This document shows positions 58,521-64,000 of a DNA stretch of 64,000 bases, piece by piece. The position numbers were made by a program, and so were the translations under genes. Position 1 is the stretch's first letter. Every line of letters starts with the position of its first letter. This stretch comes from Mansonella perstans. Lineage: Eukaryota > Nematoda > Chromadorea > Rhabditida > Onchocercidae. Below the pieces are notes generated by a model, which saw nothing but the letters and a program-made list of their open reading frames with translations, did not search any database and was not told where the DNA came from. Location of the stretch: positions 433,423-497,422 of the forward strand of contig JBAMDO010000030.1 in NCBI GenBank assembly GCA_037074765.1. The letters are read 5' to 3'.

Positions 58521-59323
58521 ATGCATCGTTTATCACAGTTTCCTGGGAAATTTTAATTTCGTTTCAAAGCGAACCGCATGAATGAAATTTTCTTGGCCAG
58601 CTAACTTGTGTTCAGAAAATTTTTCATTTCCATGGATTCAACATTTCAGTTTTTAGGTTATAGGATTCCTTACATTCTAAGTTCCTTTCGTATTATGTGT
58701 TTTATTTGTCAGAGATTTGAGAGGGATTTTTGCTCTATAAACTTTGATTTCTTTTTTTTAGTTTAAAAATTTTATGAATTGAGCTCATCGGAATAAAGCA
58801 TTATATTTATTGAATGCAATGTTTGGTGATTCTAACTTATTATTTCGATTATTTTTTTTAGTTTAAATATTATATTGACAGATTTCCGTAGTAAAAATAT
58901 CTGATTGTTGTTCTTGTCGTTGTTATATGTCCATTTATAGTAAATTATGAGAGCTGAAAAAAGGCTGTTGCCTTCTTCTTTTCATAGAAACACTGACTGA
59001 TTCTAAAGTTGTCAGATCTCACTTCAGCTCTTTCTTTTTCAATTTTGGTATGAACTTATCTCAGATTCTCTTTTTAATTGTAATATCTTTTAGGTCACAT
59101 TTTCTAAATGCGTATTTTTCTACTTTTTATATTTTTTACTTAATCAATAAAGCAAACAAGCATTTTTTTCTTGAAAAATTGCTTATGGAGATCCCAATCG
59201 TAAAGCTACATTCATTGAAGGTGATCAAATTATGGTCGGGAAAATGAGAATTCGCGAATAACTTTTGGGGAATGGTTCCATACGTTGAGATTTTTAGCTG
59301 ATGGAAAAAATATTTAAAGGAAA
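58521..59323. other. spacer between MBOAT7 and APN1
   Basis: T-rich 3' flank of MBOAT7. No supported exon. Confidence 0.5.
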
Positions 59324-59377
59324 GTAAAATCAGCGATGACCAGTGTAAACGTTAAGAAAATACCGGATGAAAAAGAA

Positions 59378-62300
59378 TGCATCATGGAGTGATAGTGCCG
59401 GATTCTTTTTTGTTTAATCATGAAATGGCAATTTCTTTCGCTGAAGTTCCACGAGTTGGATGTAAAGCAAAAGGCAGGGAAGGGTATGAAGCAGAAAACT
59501 GGAGAATGTTGAAGCAGTTTTAGAGAAAGGAAATTCAAAAAAGAAAATGTTCAAGCGGAAATTAACTCAAATTAAGCCAAGAAAGACAAACAAGATGAAA
59601 GAAACGTTTGATAACAATGGTAAGGCAAGGAAAACTAGAAAATTGGAGAAAACACCAGATTCTACGAATAAAATAAAGCAGGACATTGTTGACCCGAAGG
59701 AGACATCTATTGGTACTACTTTAACTGACTTATGTAAATCAGTCTACTGCCTTGAATAAGCATATGGTGTAGTTTCGGAGAAATTAGACAAAAAGAATTT
59801 TTGATTGAAATGGAAAATTTGCACGATATTAATCAACTCTTCTATCGGAAAGGTTATTTTAATTGAGATGTTATTAATTGCAAGTTTTTATAAGGACTTA
59901 TATTTCAGGTTACTCCGAAGTACCAAAGCGACAACATTCAGTGAATATAAGTTTAAAAGAAATAGTTCACTGATTAATCCCATCGCCCAGAAAGTGATGG
60001 AAGCCGCTGCTGGATCGAGAAAAATGCTCGGTGCACATGTCAGTGTAGCAGGTATTGTTTTGCTTAAATTTCAAGAAAAAAATCAAACTGAAAACAAGAG
60101 ATTTATTAGATTTATTTTTATTATATCAATCAATGGTATGCATTATAAGCATTACAACATTTCATTTAGAAGAATCGTCAGGATGGCCATATCGAACATT
60201 ATTATATTAATATCAGTTTTGTTCCAGCGGTTTGGAACAGGGTTTTACAATGCTTTATCTATTGGATGCCGATCTTTTGCTTTTTTGTCCGGAATCAGCG
60301 TTCATGGAATAGTGCACCCATGAAGGATGAAGTGGTACAAGCGTTTTGTGAAACCGCACGGGTATGTTTATTGAAGCGATGCATGTTGCCATAAGAATTG
60401 ATCACATATGTTCGAAGTGGTACTAATTTGATACTGTAACATTCAAGAAGTAAAGATATCCTAAATAGGTTCATTTTGGTATTTCAGTAAAGTTGTATTA
60501 TCATAACTGTTTTTTTTTCGGTAGAAATTAGAATTCCCAATGGATCAGATTGTTGTGCACGGATCATATTTGATAAATGCCGGTAGTTGTGACATGGAAA
60601 TATTGGATCGAACTCGAGCATGCATGTTAGACGAATGCAAACGATGTGAACAGCTTGGTATTATTTACTACAATATCCATCCTGGTAGGCATATAGTTAC
60701 GTTCAAGTTTTACCTTGTGCTGGATTTCAGGAGATGCCATTAGGACAACGGAAATTATTATTTATTTCCATCCTCTTTCTACGAAAATACGGCCTTTGAC
60801 TTGATTGTCTCATTACTGTGGGAAATGATCATAATTGGCATAATGTCGAATGATTTGGGACGAAGTTTTTTTTTTTAAACCATTGGAGAGAAAGTACCAG
60901 GAAATCAGAAATTATTTTCTGTTAGTCTCTCAAAACTCTCTAAATCGGAGATTATCATTCTATCTGACGGCGAGTATAAGAAAATGATTTCTGGACTAGT
61001 ACTGTTAATTTCTACAAGAGGACATTGTAATTAATAGTCAGTTAAATAATTGACTCCTTCTGCCAGTTTGTTTGATGTTGCAGCATACATGGTCGATAAT
61101 TAATTTTTAGGATCCACCGCAGGAAAATGTACGCGTGAAGAATGCATCAAAACAGTTGCGGCTACTTTGGATTATGTTATGGATCGTACTGAATATATTA
61201 CATTGTTTGTTTTGAAATTTTTCAAAACTTTATTCTTTGGGGAGAAATCCCGAAAAATTATCTGAAACAGAAATGCAGAATTTTTCTCATTCATTTTATC
61301 ATTTCAACTAAAAAGTTGTTGGAAAAAGATTTGTCAATTTTTTTAAATTCAGCATTTTTTATGGAAATATACTTTTTTCAGTGATTGAAACGATGGCTGG
61401 ACAAGGAAATACTATTGTGGGAGGTTCGAAGAGCTACAGCAAATTATTAACTTAGTTAAAAATAAGAAGCGAGTGGGAGTATGCCTTGATACTTGTCATA
61501 TTTTTGCTGCGGGTTCATTTTATAACACTTCTTTAGACTAAGCTTAGCAATTTATAAGAAATAAGAAGGCTGTTCTAAGCCATTGATAAGAACTTCACCG
61601 TAGCTTTAATATTTCAATTTGCTTTAATTTATACTCAAGCTAGCATTTCCGCTTACCTTCTTATCTGCAAACTGAAGATAAGAATGTGTCAAAGATTCTT
61701 GATTTTTTAGGTGGAACGCAAGACTGATGATTTGCTTCCTTTTAGAGTAATCAGGTTCAATTTGCCAGTAACTATGAGATCATGGGTTTGATATTGAATT
61801 CATAGGCTTGGCTATAAATAACCTGAACATTTGGTAGTAGTGGATCCAATTCTTGTTGATTCTAAGGTTTCTTCGTTAAAAAAACGTAATAGTTTTTTGC
61901 AAAAGTTCTTTTAAATTAATTATTTTTATAAAGCAACAGATTCTTATAAGATCTTATTATTGCAATGCTTATACCGCATCTACTAAATTCAGGTTATGAT
62001 ATACGATCTGAAGACCGGTATAAGAAACTTTCACCAAATTCGAGAATAGTATTGGCTTCCAGTATCTCCGTGCCTTTCATATCAATGATTCAATGGGTAA
62101 ACTTCATTCCATGGAATTTGCAATAACGATGAAATCTAGATCTTCGTGTTTTTGAAAATTGCAGATAGAAACCTAATCACAGGATTGCATCTTTTTATGA
62201 AAAATGAAGTCATCATGTCCGCCGCGTAATTGCATAATCATTCAGAGAAGCACTAAATCAACGAACAAATTCATGCAATTCTGCCATTATGATTAATCTG

Positions 62301-62543
62301 ATACAAAAATTTAGGTGATCTTGGTTCGAGATTGGATCGTCATGCAAAATTGGTAAAGGGAAACTGAAGCTGGCAGCTTTTCGCCACCTTATAGCTGATC
62401 CACGGTTCGATGATTTACCAATGATACTGGAAACACCAGAAGGAGACTATGCCGACGAGATGATTCGATTGTACAACTCGTTGAATAGCAAATCACTGAA
62501 AGAGCATAAGAAAGATATCAGATCATTCTTTTCATCTGTTTAG
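59378..62543 (+). CDS. apn-1: endonuclease IV-type AP endonuclease, conserved blocks in broken frames
   Basis: Cleaves abasic sites in base excision repair; TIM-barrel enzyme with a trinuclear zinc centre. Exon blocks: N-terminal lysine-rich pieces at about 59378-59759 (uncertain), then 59909-60051, 60228-60361, 60525-60684, 61111 to about 61204, 61382-61512, 61993-62096, 62315-62543. All nine metal-ligand positions can be seen: His in [11 protein letters not shown] and YNIHPG, Glu in IETMAGQG, Asp/His in [13 protein letters not shown], His in RAFHINDS, Asp/His in LDRHAKIG, Glu in MILETPEGD. But within exon 60228-60361 the family reading changes frame three times, and once each in the last three exons; every change is a missing base, mostly in runs of T or A. 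With intact ligands this looks more like base-calling loss than decay, but a pseudogene cannot be excluded. The basic N-terminus fits a nuclear signal. Confidence 0.8.
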
Positions 62544-63609
62544 AATTTGAACTTATTTCCATTCAGTTCATGTTTAAATCGAATCTCGTATCATTTTCAA
62601 TAAAGATCTCAACTATTATTTTGCGCATTATGATGTATTTATCTGGAGTGTCAGTTCATCCTGGATAAGTGTCATCGATACGAATAGATTCTCGAGAGAT
62701 CTTCATGTGGCTTAGCAGTTTAGTTCTTGAAAGTGAATGAGGTTTTTTAATAATTTAGCAATTTACATTTGAATTATTAGTGAATATATCTGGATTGAAT
62801 CTTATCGTAGATTTTCACAAATTTCATTTTTAGTTATTAACAGAGGATTCATATTATCTACTTAAAGTGGTTTATGGAATAAGAAGTCACTTTTTTGATG
62901 TATATGAAAGATTTATATAAGCATTAAAAAATGTGCTTATCAACTGAATATCATCATTTTATTAGCTAGCATTAATCGAAAATTCAAACATAGTCAAAAA
63001 GAGACTGAATAAAAACATTCCAGCAAGATGGAACCTTTCTCCATTGAAAAACTATTTCTTGTTATATGTAAAAGAAAGGAAATTTGAGATGGAGTTTCCT
63101 TCACTTGGAATTATTTTCCATCATTTTAGGGGCCACCAGGTGGGTTACTTTCTTATTTTTTCTGAACATTATGTGTACTTTATTTTATGCTTCATCTCAA
63201 TTGATCTGCCAACAAAAAGGCAAAATAACTGAGAATATGACTGACTTATTGTGGAAAGAAACTGGTTGTTTCATGGATCATTGACTTTTCTTTTAGAGTT
63301 AAATTGAGTTTAGATTATCACATGAATTGTTATGTATTTATGTAACTTGGTTGATGTATCATGTAGAAAAATTTTTAAAAATATGCAAAATAAAAACTAA
63401 CTATGTGCAGAAAGAATAAACGAATAAAAAACAGAAGTAAAAACAAATATTCAAGAAATACACAAGAAACTAAAAAAATAAACAAATAAGTAAATGGCAA
63501 GAAAATAAACATCCAAAAAGGGAAACTTGAGAATAGAGTGTGAAATGAATGTTTATAAACTTAATACCCTTAATGAAACACTTTCTAAAACAGTGTGAAT
63601 GGAACTCAC
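62544..63609. other. intergenic stretch at the right side
   Basis: Contains the APN1 3' flank and probably the 3' part of an intron or flank of the minus-strand edge gene. Frames at 63044-63284 (+) have no splice or family support. Confidence 0.45.
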
Positions 63610-63830
63610 CTCTTTTTATTCTTTGAAAAAGAAGAAAAACAAGGAATTTTCCGACATAAAAGTATCGAATTATGGGAAAGATTCCAAATGAAATATTCCG
63701 ACAATACCGACATTAATCGTTGACGTCGTGCAAACTGCACAGCAGATAACACAAGCGACCATACGAAAAATATCATTAGTATAGTGAAAAAACAGTATCT
63801 TAATCCTGAAAACAGTACTTCCTCATATGT
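63610..63830 (-). CDS. edge exon of a membrane protein, unknown
   Basis: A minus-strand open block bounded by an acceptor (CTTGCAG) above 63830 and a strong donor (GTGAGTTCC) below 63610. It encodes TYEEVLFSG, a strongly hydrophobic helix (FFTILMIFFVWSLVLSAVQF), a basic FARRQR patch, and a Cys/Lys-rich tail. Reads as one transmembrane helix followed by a cytoplasmic juxtamembrane part. Other exons are outside the window or unrecognised. Confidence 0.45.
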
Positions 63831-64000
63831 CTGCAAGACATGCATATACTTTATTGAATCTACCTTCAATTATTAGTCGATTCGCACATAACTGAACTTA
63901 ATATCAAAATGAAGTTGATACCTCATGAAGTGACTTATCAATGCACTTTTAACTAATGCTGCTGAATATCAAAGGAAAACAATATTATGTAAAGTTCACA

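Noticed and set aside
1..64000. CRISPR arrays, insertion sequences, bacterial endosymbiont DNA, tRNA or rRNA genes
   Set aside because: Tandem arrays have no spacer pattern; no transposase, reverse transcriptase, prokaryotic operon or tRNA B-box with a foldable cloverleaf was seen.

Overview
The window is nuclear DNA of a nematode, most like a filarial (spirurid) worm. It is AT-rich, its genes are cut by many short introns with strict GT...AG borders and TTTCAG-type acceptors, several start codons lie 1-20 bases after a strong 3' splice acceptor (as in SL trans-spliced genes), and the proteins are animal housekeeping families. Minisatellites fill much of the space between and inside genes. 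No rRNA, tRNA, CRISPR, phage, plasmid or bacterial feature was recognised. Exon borders come from splice consensus plus unbroken phase and family alignment from memory.

Layout. 0-4.1 kb (+): 3' part of a TESK/LIMK-like protein kinase. 7.1-9.2 kb (-): complete N-acetylglucosamine kinase. 10.5-14.9 kb (-): METTL23-like methyltransferase with a very large intron. 18.0-18.5 kb (-): an isolated N-terminal piece of UTP20. 21.1-23.3 kb (+): small two-domain I-set immunoglobulin protein. 24.5-28.9 kb (+): XPC nucleotide-excision-repair protein with a lysine-rich 9-residue repeat. 29.7-30.1 kb (+): unknown 111-residue single-pass membrane protein whose last exon overlaps, in another frame, the start of ALKBH1 (30.1-31.7 kb, +). 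32.5-33.7 kb (+): PCNA. 36.8-39.9 kb (+): ethanolaminephosphotransferase (EPT1/SELENOI family, without selenocysteine). 42.3-42.5 kb (-): one exon-like copy of the secreted-protein gene that follows at 45.2-47.8 kb (+). 50-51.7 kb: serine-protease pieces on both strands. 54.8-58.5 kb (+): MBOAT7 lysophosphatidylinositol acyltransferase. 59.3-62.5 kb (+): endonuclease IV (APN1), with conserved blocks that jump frame at least six times. 63.6-63.8 kb (-): edge exon of a membrane protein.

Two themes stand out. XPC, ALKBH1 and PCNA are consecutive same-strand DNA repair or replication genes, with APN1 about 25 kb further along. EPT1 and MBOAT7 both act on phospholipids. I found no wholly new system. 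The best leads are the overlapping small-membrane-protein/ALKBH1 pair, the XPC repeat whose units contain splice donors, the unrecognised secreted family with an inverted copy, and the APN1 frame breaks.
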